Assembly: GCA_964247055.1 (NCBI GenBank)
Contig: OZ176059.1
Location: 1,922,001 to 1,986,000 of the forward strand
Source of the DNA: Paragordius varius
Lineage: Eukaryota; Nematomorpha
Direction of reading: 5' to 3'
Length of the DNA stretch: 64,000 nucleotides
The translations under genes were made by a program, and so were the position numbers. A model generated the notes under the pieces. That model saw only the letters and a program-made list of their open reading frames with translations, made no database searches and was not told the origin of the DNA. Numbering within the stretch: the stretch's first letter is position 1; the number at the start of each line of letters is the position of its first letter. Positions 44,911 through 58,277 of the stretch are shown here, one piece after another.

Positions 44911-45425
44911 CATTTGGATACAACACATTCATTTCAGTCCTTCGATTCAAATTGCGTTAGTTGGATACGCCAGGCCTGTTTAAAATTAAATTCTTCAAAA
45001 AATATGGAAGGAATAGAAACATGGCATTTTGCACTTATGTAACATTAATAAACCGAAATTTTAAAAAAATTTACTTAAAACACTTGATATTACTTATTTT
45101 AAGCTAAAATCGAAATGTAACACTTTTATCAACGTGACATGTGTGCAATGGTAAAATTAAAAAATACAAATTAAACTGCTTTTCCTATTTCCATCAATGT
45201 TAGATGTAATTTATATAAATTTTACCCTTAAAATTAAATGAAGATGATAATTTGCAAAAAAATTTTTAAAAGTTTGACATGACTTTTTTATAAAAAAAAA
45301 TTATTTAGATATTTTGCCATATTATATAATTATTAGGTTAGAAGCATAAATTTAATTGGGACCGTTTCCTTCAGTAGTTTTTTTAAAAATCCTATTTTAA
45401 ATTTAGTCTAATTTTAATCGAAGTG
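44911..45425 (-). mobile_element. Family C copy C7 (inverted)
   Basis: TTAA at 44907-44910, start catttggatacaacacattc, end ttttaatcgaagtg followed by TTAC. Several small deletions, 515 bp. Confidence 0.78.
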
Positions 45426-45935
45426 TTACATTATTATATATCCCATATATAGATATAATTTATTTACACTTTTTTTATAACCACACCTCCCCTACATTTT
45501 GTGCTAAAAAACGGTAAACAAATTACATTAGGGTTAACACTTTGATTATAGAGGTATCAAACTACCCTAGTCTAAATTTTGTTAGGATATTTAAAAAACT
45601 AGTGAAGGAAACGGTCACAATTTAAATGTATGCTTCGACCTTAATAAAAATTATATAAATATGCCAAAATATCATAAATTTTTTTTAAGAAAAAGTTCCA
45701 TGTCAAACTACTTAGACGCCATTTTTATTTTACAAAATTTTTGCAAAATATCGTCTTCATTTATTTTAAGGGTAAAATTAAAGCTAATTTTTACATAAAT
45801 TACATCTAACATTGATAGAAATAGAAAAAGCAGTTTTTTGTATTATTTTTTGATTTTGATATTTCACACATGTCACGTTGACTAAATTTTTAACTTTCGG
45901 TTTTCGCTTAAAATAATTAACATCAAGTGTTTTTT

Positions 45936-47675
45936 AATAATAATAATAATAATAATAATTACATTATATGATATCACTCTTTCGAGCGGTCATATCCGTA
46001 AACTATTTCGCCATAGAACCCTGTCTAAGGCGTCTTCGCGTTTTAGGTTCAGTTTTGCCATGTCCCTCTTAACTGTATCTATCCATCGCGTTTTAGGGCG
46101 CCCTTTTCCCCTCTTGCCTTTTACAATATAATCGTCAATCTTTTTACCAATGTAATTTTTATCTCTTCTTTCAACATGTCCGAACCATCTTAAACGATTT
46201 ACCATCATCTTTTGCGTTACCGATTTGATTTCCGTACTTCCTCTTATGTAGACATTCTTCACCTTGTCTTTCCTCGTTACACCGCACATCAATCTAAGCA
46301 TTCTCATTTCAGTAACCTCAAAGTGCCTCTCTTCTGATTTCTTTATTGCCCATGTCTGTGAGTTGTACATCATTGTTGGTTGTACAACAGCACTGTAAAT
46401 CTTACCCTTTACTTTTAGGTCAATATTTTTGTCGCACAAAACACTTGAGATCTTTTTGTAATTTGCCCAACTATTTCGAATTCTTAAATTAATATCAAGT
46501 GTTAAAGATCCATCAGCTGCTAATATTGCTCCTAAATATTTGCATTCTTCCTGACCTTTTAATACCCACCCTTCTTCTAATTCTATTTCTCGTTTTTTCC
46601 CACCAAAATTTATCAGTTCCGTTTTCTTTTTGTTAACTTTTAATCCGCATCGTCGTAACACATCCATCCATTTACCCACCGATTCTTTTAATTCATGCAA
46701 CTCGTCGGACAGCACTATTAAGTCGTCTGCATAAAGAAAATACCAGCCATCATGTTGTCCTACTTCTTTTGAAATTTCGTCCATGCATATTATAAATAGT
46801 AACGGGCTGATTGCAGACCCCTGATAGACCCCTTCGTTTATTGTAATAGGACCTGATATTCCCTGGTGTGTTTTAATTTTGGTTTGGTGTGATTCGTACA
46901 TGCTTTTTAAAATCTTTATGTAACTTTCAGGGACCTTTTTCCGTCTTAAGCTCCACCATATTGTGCTCCGAGGTATTCTGTCAAACGCCTTTTCAATATC
47001 AATACAAATACCATGCAACTCCTTTTTCATTTCTATATGCTTCTCGATTAGCCTTCTTACTGCGTGAATTGGGTCAATGGTGGATTTTCCTGGAATAAAA
47101 CCAAATTGATTACCCTCAATACTAACCATTTTTCTTATTCTTTTCTCTAGTACTTTCTCAAATAACTTCATTGTATGCGACATCAATCTTATCCCTCTGT
47201 AATTATTACAATCATTAATATCTCCTTTACCCTTGAAAATGGGAACAGTGAAACTCTCCTTCCATTCGGTTGGTATCATACCTGTAGTAACTACATTATT
47301 AAAAATATCTGCCAAAAATTCAATACCTTTTCCTGACAATATTTTCCAACAGTTTATGTTAATATCGTCTGGACCTGCAGCCTTATTTATTGACATCTCT
47401 TCTAAACCAGCCTGGACTTCTTCCCTTGTTATACTTTCAATATGCGCAGATTTATAATCTGGTGTTTCGGGTAAACTTGTTTCACTGACGCCCAATTCAA
47501 GTTCCTGGAAATATTCTTTCCACCTTTTCAATATTTTCGCTTCCTCAACGAGTAATTTGCCTTTTTTATCTTTAATGGCTGTCGCATAAGGGGGCAAGTC
47601 CAGCTTTCTTCTTTGTCTTTGTCGAGCAATTTTAAAAACTTTGTTTAAACCTTGCTTACTGTTCAACTCTTCTAA
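45936..47675 (-). mobile_element. RTE-type non-LTR retrotransposon (LINE), 5'-truncated
   Basis: Minus-strand insert within piggyBac MITE C8. It ends with a very short (~30-nt) 3' untranslated region and a trinucleotide (ATT)n tail (45936-45960 on the plus strand is (aat)n), as in RTE-clade LINEs. The 5' end breaks off inside the coding region, so the apurinic endonuclease and start are lost, the usual result of incomplete reverse transcription. A short target duplication cannot be defined because the junctions are A/T repeats. Confidence 0.88.
45990..47666 (-). CDS. RTE-like reverse transcriptase, uninterrupted but N-terminally truncated
   Basis: 558 uninterrupted codons ending in TGA at 45992-45990. 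The frame begins at a TTG with no upstream ATG, so the true start is missing. Reverse transcriptase motifs run in order: NKAAGPDDI (~94), PIFKGKGDINDCNNYRGIRL (~142-161), FGFIPGKSTIDPI (~188), CIDIEKAFDRIP (~221, first catalytic Asp), GVYQGSAISPLLF (~279), YADDLIVLS (~312, catalytic DD) and GLKVNKKKTE (~341). The C-terminal region has LRWFGHVERRD and GKRGKGRPKTRW, typical of RTE and related elements. It would prime DNA synthesis on nicked target DNA, but this copy lacks its endonuclease. Confidence 0.93.
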   Translation of the reverse strand: MNSKQGLNKVFKIARQRQRRKLDLPPYATAIKDKKGKLLVEEAKILKRWKEYFQELELGVSETSLPETPDYKSAHIESITREEVQAGLEEMSINKAAGPDDININCWKILSGKGIEFLADIFNNVVTTGMIPTEWKESFTVPIFKGKGDINDCNNYRGIRLMSHTMKLFEKVLEKRIRKMVSIEGNQFGFIPGKSTIDPIHAVRRLIEKHIEMKKELHGICIDIEKAFDRIPRSTIWWSLRRKKVPESYIKILKSMYESHQTKIKTHQGISGPITINEGVYQGSAISPLLFIICMDEISKEVGQHDGWYFLYADDLIVLSDELHELKESVGKWMDVLRRCGLKVNKKKTELINFGGKKREIELEEGWVLKGQEECKYLGAILAADGSLTLDINLRIRNSWANYKKISSVLCDKNIDLKVKGKIYSAVVQPTMMYNSQTWAIKKSEERHFEVTEMRMLRLMCGVTRKDKVKNVYIRGSTEIKSVTQKMMVNRLRWFGHVERRDKNYIGKKIDDYIVKGKRGKGRPKTRWIDTVKRDMAKLNLKREDALDRVLWRNSLRI

Positions 47676-47843
47676 AATTTATTATATATTTAAGTTTATT
47701 AATGTTATATAAGTGCAAAGTTTTGCCAAGATTTCGATTCCTTTCATATTTTCGAAAGTATTTAATTTTAAACAGGCTTGGGGTATACAACTACCCTAAT
47801 TTGAATCGAAGACTGAAATGAATTTGTTGTATTCCAGTATTAA

Positions 47844-49314
47844 AAAAATAAAATTTAAATTACTTTTAATTATCTTTTGACAGCCGTTTTGCTAATTTTA
47901 TAATTAATATCCTATGATTGTTAGGTGGATTTTATCTAAATAACCTAACTTAGTTTTTTTGATAATAAGTTTAATAGTTTAATTATAATATTTAGGGTCA
48001 ATACCTTTTTACAATCTTTCTTTATCACCGCAATTATGCCTAAAATCTATTCTTGTAAAATTCATAAACATAGTGAAAGTCTGATATTATGTCATATGAG
48101 TGCTCGCCTTTGTTCAACCCATCATTCTGTCAAAAAGTTTTAGGTATCAACAATATTTTAATATTTTGCCCTTAATTAGTTAGTTTTATAATTCTTTTAG
48201 ATGATTTGTACTAAAAGTTTTAATTTTTCGATGAATGATTTTAGGCTCGTTCTATAACAATAAAATATTGACCTTTGTTTTTTAATTTTATCTTTTTTCC
48301 GACAATCTAATTTTCCAATAATGTAATATTTATTTAAAACTCTATAAACCTAAGTTCTACCAATACGCGCCCAAAATTTATCGGTCAAGGAATTAATATG
48401 CACTCTTTTATCGTTTTTTTGCTTTTTATGACATTTTGATCCCATACATATCTATATATGAACGATAACGTTTATTGTTATCTTGGTTATAAAAAGGTTT
48501 AACGGTAATTTCTTTATAATTGATGCACATTTATTTACATTGGCTTTAGATGATTGATTTTAAGAAAAATAAAATTTAACAAATTCAACCCATAAAATTT
48601 TTTTTACCTTGTTAATTTGTTAAATTGATGAATGTGATTTAAAAATGGCATAATGCATCAGCATATAATTGTACATTTTTATAATTATTCCAAACAGGTA
48701 AATTATATAAGTTATTGAATTTCACATAATTATTTTTACCGTAATATTGACTTTTTTTGCATACCAAATATATTATATATCTCATCCTAATTGTACTAAT
48801 TCTTATAATTAAGTTTAACAAATTTTATAAGGATAAAAACTTACTTTTTATCCCGATGCAGTTTTTAACCCTCTATATTTGTTAAATATATTTTAAAAAT
48901 TGATGTATGTCCTTATATGTGTCTAAAATGTTACTAAGGATAACAACATCAAATTTTGATTAATGAATTTAATACTGTATAAATTGTATGCTTTTTCACT
49001 TAACAAAAAAATTTTACAACTTGCGAAAACTTTAAAAAAAATTATAAATTTATTATATTTTCAATCTCTTAGCAAAACTATAAAATTTATACGTCTTTAA
49101 CCGTGAAGATATTTAGGTTCAAATTTTCTTATTGAAGATAAACTTAACTTCTTGATTTTTTTTAGTAGGCAAATCTGAATGTCCCGGCTTTTACCAAATT
49201 AGACAAAAATCAAAATAAATGATAGATTAATCGTGGCGGTAATTCTTTTATAGTTTCATGATAGAAATTTACTAAAAAAATTGATACCCGTTTGTTATAT
49301 TTTTTACAATGCGG
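47844..49314. other. Intergenic, no gene seen
   Basis: A+T-rich sequence with no convincing coding frame, RNA gene or complete transposon on either strand. Confidence 0.4.
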
Positions 49315-49372
49315 TCCGCCTAATTTTTCAAGTGTAAAATGCAGCCCACTAAGCTATTTGCGTTGGACACCC
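49315..49372 (-). mobile_element. hAT end fragment
   Basis: On the minus strand it reads CAGGGTGTCCAACGCAAATA then GCTTAGTGGGCTGCATTTTA ... GCGGACCGCATT. This is close to the left end of the complete hAT MITE at 62929-63213 (cagggctgttcaacacaaat, ggcttcgcgggccgcatt). The other end is not identifiable. Confidence 0.55.
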
Positions 49373-51096
49373 TGGTAAATATATACGTAAAAGTCGTTTT
49401 ACATTATGCTTTTAGGCTTAACATCTTTTTGTCTTTTTGTTTTTTTTACTAAAAGAATAGAAACTAAAATTATGGACCCATATAAGTACCAACATTTGCT
49501 TACCTGCCCATGGCTAATAATTATAAATGATTAAATGTACAGTTTTGCGATTCGAATACCAAAATTAATATATTATTAATTTTTATTTTTTTTACATTTG
49601 AGTAAGTATATGTTTATAGTTAAAAATAGTCGAGACTATATTATTTATAGTGTATTCAAAATCTCAGTATATGTTAAAGTATAATCTTTCTTAAAAATTT
49701 ATTATTTAGTTTCAGTCAGGGTCATTACAATACCATTTATTTTTATTTTATGATTATTTTCCTTATGCCAAAATTCTTAGATATCTATCATGATTGATTT
49801 ATATAAGTATTTTTATAGTTTTAAGAAAGTTATAATACTTATTGTTAGTTTTTAGTTTTTTTTAAAATCAGGTCCTATTTTTTTCTTTTTAATCAACTTT
49901 ATAATCTTTACTTGCCTACTACAAGGAAATTATGGCATTTTTTTAGCTATAAAATTTATTGGTTTACATTACAATAGCATATGGCATTAAAAAATTTGTC
50001 CCCAATTAAATCAACATTATTAATGTTTATACGTGGGTATTTTTTTTAATTTCAACCATTTGCTATTTATTATCTAACGCTAATGTATTTGGTCCCAATA
50101 AAATTTTTATGGATTTTAGGTTTATAAATAATAAGTATAAAAAACCGCTAAAAGTTGTTTTTTACATTTCATTTGATTAATCAGCATTTTATTTTGTATT
50201 AATCGCTTATGATCATATTTTTCGAAAATTAAATCGTTTAAGATAATTAATTTTATATGTATAAATAACCTCAAGCCATTTAATTTTAAAACGATTAAAT
50301 TGGATATATCCTTTTTTATTACAAATACAGATACGATGATTGAAAATGAAAATCGGATGCAACAGCGTTTTTAAAGAAATGGATACCAAAAATTTTAAAC
50401 AAGAAAAGTACCATAGAGCCGCATAATAAATTTTAATTATTACGCACCAATATAAAATTGTTTAAAATAGTCATCATTTACCTCTTTGACTGATCTCATA
50501 CGCTATCATAATAGTCCCCATTGAATAAAATTTTGATCTTCATCCAAATCTCCCTAATTTGAAATTTCTATGCTTGATTCAAAATCGATACTTATTTTAT
50601 GGTCATGAGACGCCTGAACTTGGATATCCGAAATTTAAACTATACAAGATGTATTCATCAAATTACTTGGATATAAATTGTCTGCTTCATCATTAACTTA
50701 ATCACGTGATTGTTGTCGAGGGCAGACGAAAATTTAAAACCCTTATACGGATTACATTATTTTTTCTTATCCATTTCTTATCCATTTTATTACCACAAAA
50801 AAGTATCGTCGTAACCACCAAAAATGATTGATAGTGGAACCCTAATGCAAAGTAAGTATTTTTATTATATCTTTTAAAAATTTTAATAAATGAACAATTC
50901 AACAAATAATTTTAAGCATTTTTGCCAAATAATGTAATATTTTTAAAATAAATTTTGTTTTTGTTTAAAATAAATATACAAAATTAATGGCCTAGGTGTA
51001 GGTTCTGAATATTTAATAAATGATTGGTAAACAATAAAATCTTTTTTATTTGCAAAATTTATAACTAAATATTGATTTCGGTATCGTATTTGTGTA
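49373..51096. other. Upstream region of the ZIP gene
   Basis: 5' exon(s) of the transporter (extracellular domain) are expected somewhere here, but apart from the weak candidate at 51097-51244 none could be supported. No promoter motif is clear. Confidence 0.35.
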
Positions 51097-51244
51097 ATGG
51101 CTAGCCATTGTATCCATATAGAGGCTGGCTGTGATATTTGCGATCCTGCCAGGTTATCATCAATATTGGCAACAATTAAATCATTATTTATTGTTTTTTC
51201 CCAGTTAAATGTTGGTCTATCCCCGCTATTGTTTCCTTCAAGAT
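51097..51244 (+). CDS. Candidate 5' exon of the ZIP gene (weak)
   Basis: Starts ATG (MASHCIHIEAGCDICDPARL) and ends QLNVGLSPLLFPSR plus one base before GT at 51245-51246. That phase fits the 2-nt start of the exon at 51541, giving ...LLFPSRSYGFATLAV. The Cys pairs and the 'SPLLF' segment vaguely recall the CPALL region before TM1 in LIV-1 ZIPs. No signal peptide is evident and base composition is ordinary. Confidence 0.3.
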
Positions 51245-51540
51245 GTAGGGATATAATTTATTATTCTGGATCACCTGTGCGAAATATCTGAATCTATTTT
51301 TTTGAGCATAAGAATAAATTTAGCATCCGCTTTTCCCTGGATTTATTTTAATGTTACTTGATATTAATATTTAATTAAATTTATTACTGTTTTACTTAAA
51401 GTTTGATCAATATAATATAGTAAGTATTTTTTAAGCAGTTATTACAAAATTAAAGCCGTCAAATTGTGATTAGTGATAATTTAAACACCCACTATATATA
51501 AATATATATTATTATTTAAAACACCACTTTTTATTTCTAG

Positions 51541-51710
51541 CCTATGGGTTTGCAACCCTTGCTGTTTTGCTCATTAGCCTAGTCTCACTTTTGGGGATTG
51601 TTTTGGTGCCGTTTTTATCCAAAACGTATTATTCCTACCTCATACTCGGGTTAATTGCCCTTGCTATTGGTACTATGTCCGGGGATGCATTTTTACATTT
51701 ACTTCCGCAG
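51541..51710 (+). CDS. ZIP exon with TM1 and TM2
   Basis: Acceptor AG at 51539-51540, two bases completing a codon, then YGFATLAVLLISL...LGIVLVPFLSKTYYSYLIL and GLIALAIGTMSGDAFLHLLP. Donor GT at 51711. The match to the first two helices of ZIP8/ZIP14- and ZIP6/ZIP10-type proteins is strong, especially SLLG and ALAIGTMSGDA. Confidence 0.92.
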
Positions 51711-54700
51711 GTTTTTCATTCTTTTTCTTATAATCAGCGAGAAAAAAACAACACACAAACTTACAGTCATGTATTTTTAATTATATAAAAAATTTATTTT
51801 CTACCGTTAAATGGGTATAAAAATTTGTTAAAGAATGAAAAAACAAGAGCTCTATGGTAATAACAATATCATATTCATCAAAAACCATACAGCTCTTGTT
51901 TTTTCCTTTCTTTACCAATTCAACCCATTTAACGAAATACATTTGAAATCTTTCCCTATTAACAACAATTTAAGGATCTATCCATATAATCAATAATATG
52001 GCTGTTAACTTTAACATATTATATATACCATTTTTTAATTTTAAAGCAACACTTTTCAAGCAAACACAACTGAAAAAATTTCGCGTTTGATTGAAAAAAT
52101 GATGTTTTTGACTGAAAAATATATATATGTTTTATAGGCTATAGGTCTCCATGAACATTCCCATACTACACAAGAGATGAGCACTTCTTCTCTGGTAAAG
52201 ACTCATATTGACCCGCCGCATACACATTTACATGATCATAACCATGATCATGACCATGATCATTCCGCAAATGGTAATATGTTTGATTTAGTTAAAGTTG
52301 GACTAAAAATACTGCTTAACTTGAAATTATACAGAAATAACATAGAAACAAATGTTTTTGCTAAAGACAGCTGTATACTTTTTAAATATATGTTATTTTT
52401 TATGCTGCAAAAAAATAGAGATTTAAATTTGACACATTCTAACATGTATTTTACAATTATAAGCATGGTCTTTTGAAAAGTTTGTTTACTTTTTGTCTGC
52501 ATGATTTTAATTTTTACTGTAGGTCTATGATTAAAAATGCATTGTGTGTTGTTTTTGATTAATTATTTTTCCATATAGCAATATTTACAATAAAGACTAT
52601 TTTATTGGTTATAAGGAAGAAAAAAAACAAAAAATATTAAATTATGCACCAACTTTAAGCCAATCGTATCGCTATTTGCTCTTGCTATCTGGTAATTTGT
52701 TAATACAAAGTAGGATTGTATCTTAAATTACATTGTAGATAGAGTTTGCATATATATATATATTTATATGTGTATATATACCTATATATATATTAATGCT
52801 TTTCTACCTTTGATTGGCTTTAATCATAAGTAAAACAATCATCATTTAATTTATTAATGCATCCGGGTTGGCTTTAACATATTTGCAATGATAAAATGCC
52901 CCTCTTATGAACTTTATTTAAATAACCAGTCCAAAACTCTGGACATCTCTTAACTTATTCTAAAACATTCATTTAAAATAATAATTATCATTACTTTAAA
53001 TTGAGTTATATTAAATTATTTATATTTTTAGAGTAATAGCTATCATTTTTCAACATAAAAGTAATAATGACTTTTGTTTTTTGATTAGTTACTGACCGTG
53101 AATGACTATATTCTTAACTGACCGCTAGACCGGTTACCTGCGTAACATATTCATTAAGTTAACCTTATACGTTATTTTCTCCTCCCAAAAAAGGGGATGG
53201 GGGAAAACGGTCAAAATGTTATATAGATATTCAATCGTAATGCGGATTATAGTTTTATTTAATTATATTTATACACATTAAAGAATTCAATGAAACCATA
53301 ATTACCAATAACTCGTTTATTTCATCATCAGAAACTAACAGAGCAGTCATTAAAAGAGCCGCCTCGAATCACAATGAAAATGACAGTCACAGTCACAGTC
53401 ATGCAGAAGAAGAATTACACCATGATGATTCCAAGTACCGTGATGCCGTGTGGAAACTGCTTGCTGTACTAGCCACCATCTTTGTCTTTCATGTTATGGA
53501 GCTGTTGTTACATTATGCCCAGGATTGGTTTGATGATCGTCGCAGCGGCGGCGAGGATCAAACTGCTGCAACAGCTGATGGTACGGGTAAATCACATGGT
53601 CATCATGTTCATTCACACTCGCACCACTCACATGGTCACGGTCACTCGCATCATTCACATGGTCATTCACACATGCACTCCTCTCATGGTCCAACAGCTG
53701 ATGGCAGCGGTAAGCACCATGCCAAGCATCCGCACCTCATTATCCCTGTCAAAGCATTCGTTAATAACACAAATAAAAATAATAATAAAAAGCATGAAAT
53801 AATGGGTTTAAATAATGAATTGTTACCTATATCACCATCTGCTAAAGATGATACGCTGTTAGGAAATGGATTGGATAATCAAAGTGAAGATCTTTCAAAT
53901 ATTTCGAAAGGTTAATACTTTTTTTTTCAAATATTTGAAATTGAGAGTAAAATTGGCGGTATTTCAACATAGTTTTAACTGATATATGTGTATATAAAAA
54001 AGATAAAATTATGTATGTTTTTTACAATACTCATTTGAATAATTGGTTTTAGCTGAAATAAAAAAAATGTAGTTTATAGCTTAAAATTATGGGGTTTAAT
54101 TTGATTATGTGCCTGATTTTAACTACACTTGTTTCATGGGTGGTATTTATCCTCTGTATGATTTTTTAAATATTTCTATATACAAGGGATATTTATTTAA
54201 AATTTTTAGCTGCAAAAAACAGGATACCCATTGTTTTGGGCACATGCAAAAAAACTGATAGAGAACAAACAAAGAAATTTTTAGCCCATCAATCCCACAA
54301 AAAAGAAAGTCATGGTAAGATTTGATTGATTTACAAAATGATTTCGCCTATCGTTTTTTTTTCGTTTATTCTTATACATTTTTTGTTTAAAACAAGATAC
54401 TTTAAATTAAAAATTTACCTTCATATTAAATATATTTAAATAAAAAATAATTTTTTAAATAAAACAATAGAAAAAATTTATTTCAAATTTTAAGGAATTT
54501 GAGTTTTTAATTGAAAGGTGAATTTACGATTTAAATGATACATATTTTTATCTTAGATGAATTCAATGCCAACACTTCTCCTTCCACAACCATAAACATA
54601 AACGACACCAAATCTAAGAAAATTAATGCGCTACCACCGTTAAATAACGCCATCAGTGGCCTCAATAATAACAATACACTGTACACCAAATTGTCTTTGT

Positions 54701-55902
54701 GGCTAAAGGACCGCACAAATAACCGCCATCTTCATCAACGAAAACATCTGTGCACAGATGATCAGGATTGTAGCAAGTTAAATAATTCATCATCTTCATC
54801 CTCTATATCTTCATTTAACGCCGGTCAACGGTTTACAGCTGTCGATGGAAATGTGCCCCCTTTGAACGGCCATAAACATGTGGGAATTGGAATTGATAAT
54901 AGGGACGGAAATGGTATTATAGATGGACTTGATTATAGGGACGAAAAATTGAGACTTGATTCTACGGGTATATCTTTATACATATATATATAATTATGTT
55001 AATATAATTTTAATTGTATTCTTTCAAATAATTATAGGCTATAAAAAAATTCTAATTTTTGTATAATATTATTTTATATATTAAAATTTATATTGTTTTA
55101 AATATATTTTTTCATTGCAATTAATGAAAATTATTATATTTAATAGAATTGCAATTAAAAAATAGGAAATTGTCAATTTTTCGGTAAAGTTAATTAACCA
55201 TAGTTTAATGACCTTTTTATATGAATGGTATATTTATTGCTCTGTGAATTTTTGAGCTAGGAAAGTTCGCTTAAATGATATTTAAACTTAACTCTGATTA
55301 CATGATCGATTTAAAAAAAAGATTTTATATAATGGCTAACTTTACAAAAAATGATTTTCTTGTTACCTTTTGCTGCCGTCCATATCCAATAATAAAACTA
55401 TTTGTCTTTTAAATTAAATTTGTAAAATGCGTGATATTCGTTACATATTTTACAACACGATATTTTTTAGATTTTTTTTTCATTGCATTATAGATGATCA
55501 TAAAATTAATCATTCAAAATATAACCGTCGCACAGATGATATCCAGCTCTGTCCACATCATTATTTGGAAAGGCATGAGAATCATTTAGATTTAGTACGA
55601 AGCCAATGTACCCCAAATACAGTTGAAAACACTAATACTAATGTCCGAAACTCACCTCTTAAAACAGGTTTTTTTATTATGAATTAAATATGTTAATATT
55701 TTTTGTGGAGGGGAATTCGAATAAAGTATTAGAGGAAATATGGTAGATTTACGGACAGTTAAAACTTAAATGACAAATATTTTACTTTATTTCAAAAAAC
55801 AACTGTACTTTTTTGTTTCTTGATTTTTCATATATACCTTGTTTGGCAAATCGTAAAATCTTAAGCAAAAGCGTATAAAAACTTTAAGACAACATACTTT
55901 TG

Positions 55903-55974
<72 letters not shown>

Positions 55975-58245
55975 CGCCATCTAGTAACAAATTTAAAATA
56001 ATTAGCAATGCAATTTTTTACTTACATGTATATAATTAATTAGATTATTAATGCATTAATATTATTAACCGTATAACTTATTTTTTTAGCCCATGAAAAT
56101 GTAGCATTTGATAAAAGTATTGGGAGTGATATATTAATAAATCATCCACACCATCATCAAGATATAGACACCCATAATGAGACAAGCGGCACGCTATCAC
56201 CAAATAATGACAGTATATTACGTTTTATCAAAAACAAATACTTTTAGATTTGATTTTTTTAAACTTTTGTTATCCCATTTATAATTCAAATTTACCCTTG
56301 AACAAATCGAATCTACCCTTAAATAAATTGTATGTTTTTTAAAATAAAAAAATACCTATATTTTACCATTTATTATTGGGTAATAAAATTTTATTTAAAA
56401 TTATAATGCCTGAAAAAATAATAAACTATGGCCATAAAAATATATTTCATATTAATAATGAGTTATATAAACCTGAAAACACATAACATTTTTAGGGTCA
56501 ATTTGAATTGTTCAGGGGTGAAATTGAATTGTAAATGGTTTATTTTTTTTGAGCACTATAGTGGATGCATTGCACATTTATTTTACTTTCCATATCCATA
56601 AATTTATCTAAATGAGCCCAATTGAGACTTTTTTTTGATTGATATACGTAATGGTTTTAGGGTTTATACATAAAAAATGTAAAATAATCTAGATTAATAA
56701 CCATTTTTTGTCATTTTAATATATTTTATTTCCACGTCAAACAAAAACCTTTATTTGATTATTTTGCTATAAAATTATTTTACACCCACATTTTTTCCTA
56801 CGCTTAAGATTAAGAGATGTTTTTACCAATTTTAAATGGATTTTTATCTTAAATAAATGGAATCAACATATTATCCATGTAAAACTATTTTAATTATTTT
56901 TATATTACAAAATATATATTAGATTATAATTTATATTGCTACCAGAAAAACGTGATGAAAAAAAGAAAAACCCCACCAATGATATGTACCCTATCCCTAC
57001 GCAAAATTTTAATTACCATAGCAACACTAATCAAAATGATACACCTATCTTACTCCGTGTATGTCTCAAGAATAGTCATGAAGATTTACAATTCAACAGT
57101 GATACTGATATGGATGATTGTAACAATAATAATATTATAACCGGCGAAAATTTCAAAAATTTAGGTATGTACGCGTCGTTTTTTATCAAAGTTTTTATAA
57201 TTACAGTATTTTTGACTGATAGAAATAATTGGAAAAACTAAAATTAAATTTTATTTGAATTGAAAGCTACCCTTTAATGTTAAAAAACATTTTTGATATA
57301 TAGAATTATAATTATATATCGTATGAATAAATACATTACACTGTTGGTTTTTTAGTAAGATGCTGCCATTTGCTTTTTTTAATTATATTAATTATAAATC
57401 TTGACATATACCAATATATGAAACCAATTATTATCTTAACATATTTATTTAATTTTAGGGATTTTTTTACAAAATTAAATTAAGTCTGAACATCTTTTCT
57501 ATGCACCACAGTTGGTATTACTGTTATTTTTTTGAATTTATCTTTTCTTGGATTGTTAAATACATTTTTAGTAAAAACATTCCTAATTTCTATTAACACA
57601 TATCAATCAATATACAGTAAAGAGTAACTATTATTAGCTAACAACGTTAAAAAGCCAAAACTATTTTTTTTCCCTTTACTTTAATACTTTAATTGGAAAA
57701 ACTAGAAATGTATATATATATTTACTAATCAAACTACTGTAGATTGTTACAGCAAAAATTATGTTCAGAAGAATCCTAACAATGGAAACAATCAATGCTT
57801 TGATGCCATGTGTCATAAAATTCAACTTGGAATTCCTGATCGTGTGGAACATAGGTTAGTTTTTTACTCACTCATCACTGTATTGTACTAAACAGATTAT
57901 TATTGGTTATTTGGACATTTTAAGAATAAGGAAATATATATGTAGTTTATTACAACTATTATTTTTCCGTTTTTCTTGCTTACCCTATGTGTACAATTCG
58001 AGAAAACCCATAAGAATTTTAATACCTTAAACAAATTCTTTCCTTATTAACCAATAATTTGAAAGCCTAAATAGCCAATAAATGGTTGCTTACATGTAAA
58101 TTTATAACTTTTATACAAACATATTATAAATTTTGTCTTAACACGTATAGACTAATTATTGAGTGGTTATTACGCGCAAAACTTTTACAAAAAATTAAAA
58201 TCGATTTTAATCTTTTACTATGTTAAAATATTTTAAAATTTATAT

Positions 58246-58277
<32 letters not shown>

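Larger units (their letters stand above)
45538..47839 (+). mobile_element. Family C copy C8, interrupted by an RTE LINE
   Basis: TTAA at 45534-45537, left end cactttgattatagaggtat, right end ctaatttgaatcgaagactg...gtattccagta, then TTAA at 47840-47843. The family sequence is continuous from 45538 to about 45935 and again from about 47676; between them is the LINE. Confidence 0.82.

Noticed and set aside
55787-56008. 73-codon frame with IYIYIY repeats
   Set aside because: Runs through an (AT)n microsatellite.
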